From Cyclobacteriaceae bacterium (lineage in GTDB: Bacteria > Bacteroidota > Bacteroidia > Cytophagales > Cyclobacteriaceae): a DNA stretch of 5,688 nucleotides. Below the pieces are notes generated by a model, which made no database searches, was not told the DNA's origin, and worked only from the letters and a program-made list of their open reading frames with translations. The DNA is taken from the NCBI GenBank assembly GCA_025358195.1, contig JANYKP010000182.1, positions 1 to 5,688 on the forward strand, written 5' to 3'. This document shows, in pieces, positions 4,930 to 5,688 of the stretch. The first letter of the stretch is position 1. The number at the start of each line of letters is the position of its first letter. The translations under genes were made by a program, and so were the position numbers.

Positions 4930-5688
4930 TTATGGCTTGGGCGTTGCTAATTTATTTCTGTAAAGAAATTCATCCCGCGCTAGTTTAAAGTCATCAACAT
5001 CCGGCGCCATTTTGATCGCATCCTCATAGGATGTGAGAGCATCTATCAACAACCCATTCTGCTCATAGAATCCAGCCTGGATAAATTTATTAAAGGCAGA
5101 TTCTTCCTTCACCTCACCCGATATTTCGGTAAAAGCTTTCTTTACGCGATCCAGATCTGCAGGGGAAAGTTTTTTAACCACTTTTCCTTCCGACTTCGTC
5201 TTTGCATCTGCCTTGCTCGCTACTTCCACGAGAAACGCTGATTCATTGCTCAATTTTGGATCGGACAAATCAATTCGCAAAATCGTTTCGGGAGTTTCAA
5301 ATTTGGCAAGATCTTCCTCGAAAATATTCTTCAGGGTAACGATATAGGGACCACCACTCTTAGGAGTTTCCCATTCCACCACCATTGATTTGCCAAAGAT
5401 GCTGGCATTTTGAGGGGGCGGCAGGTAGACGCTAAGCATGGTCGGTTCCCCACGATGAACTGCCCCCGTTGCACTAAGACGATTTTTCTTAGATTCAGCG
5501 GAATTGCTGCTCAAGATGAAATCGGTGTATTTGTTGAGTACACTCGTACCACCGCTTACTTTGGCAGCTAAATCAGCGACCTTATAACTACCGGCTTGCT
5601 TCAATTCCAGGGGTTTGCCGGTGGCATGGACCAATCCAAGGTATGAGTTCTCAGAAACCTTTAACTCATCGCCTGATTTGAGGCTGGC
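4930..5688 (-). CDS. FecR-like domain protein with C-terminal TPR-like region, 5'-truncated
   Basis: The frame is open from the window edge (5688) to the TAA at 4930-4932, giving 252 visible residues, so the start lies outside. The first residues, LKSGDELKVSENSYLGLVHATGKPLELKQAGSY, have the pattern of FecR-type sheet domains (a GDxL step followed by an xGxxxEL strand). A lysine-rich middle follows, then SGGPYIVTLKNIFEEDL, then a C-terminal helical stretch FNKFIQAGFYEQNGLLIDALTSYEDAIKMAPD. The last resembles a single tetratricopeptide repeat (A..Y..A....P). By analogy the protein is probably secreted or periplasmic, with its signal peptide in the missing part; this is inference. A TTG at 5634 could be called as a start, but the frame and the FecR-like pattern continue upstream. 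Its role is unknown. It is not clearly a sigma-factor regulator, since no sigma gene is visible. Confidence 0.65.
   Translation of the reverse strand, partial: ASLKSGDELKVSENSYLGLVHATGKPLELKQAGSYKVADLAAKVSGGTSVLNKYTDFILSSNSAESKKNRLSATGAVHRGEPTMLSVYLPPPQNASIFGKSMVVEWETPKSGGPYIVTLKNIFEEDLAKFETPETILRIDLSDPKLSNESAFLVEVASKADAKTKSEGKVVKKLSPADLDRVKKAFTEISGEVKEESAFNKFIQAGFYEQNGLLIDALTSYEDAIKMAPDVDDFKLARDEFLYRNKLATPKP

Overview
The window reads as chromosomal DNA of a Bacteroidota bacterium, probably of the Cytophagia/Cytophagales type. Three things point there. The protein families are typical of the phylum: a Bacteroidota-style magnesium-chelatase-like AAA ATPase, a PIN-PhoH fusion and SucD. There is a textbook Bacteroidota promoter in front of sucD (TTTG, 19 bases, TAATTTTG). 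Clear Shine-Dalgarno sequences are absent. The genus cannot be fixed from the sequence alone.

Layout: (1) 2-571, + strand: the C-terminal end of a MoxR/ChlI-type AAA ATPase, cut by the window edge. (2) 572-1850: a repeat-rich island around a small IS200-like (Y1, HUH) transposase gene at 883-1344. Four copies (A-D) of an 85-105 base unit with two hairpins flank it, two upstream and two downstream, with copy C inverted. Read in one polarity, each unit is GGAG-hairpin, 35-36 bases, then GTAG (or a variant)-hairpin. This is the architecture of a REP/RAYT system (REPtron). A short stretch between A and B is a relic of a second transposase copy. (3) 1852-2047: a strong 14-bp stem with a T-rich tail, possibly a small RNA or terminator, followed by overlapping inverted repeats directly in front of phoH. 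(4) 2048-3391, +: a PIN-PhoH ATPase, likely an RNA-processing enzyme. (5) 3650-3901, +: a small unknown protein. (6) 3935-4813, -: sucD, the alpha subunit of succinyl-CoA synthetase, with its own promoter. (7) 4930-5688, -: the C-terminal part of a FecR-like protein with a TPR-like tail, closed by a strong hairpin terminator and cut by the window edge.

The genes do not form one pathway. sucD is a TCA-cycle gene standing as its own transcription unit, because a terminator precedes its promoter and the small gene converges on it. The most unusual part is the transposase-repeat island. It looks like a domesticated, non-autonomous-repeat system rather than a standard insertion sequence. The unexplained structured region between that island and phoH is the second place to look.
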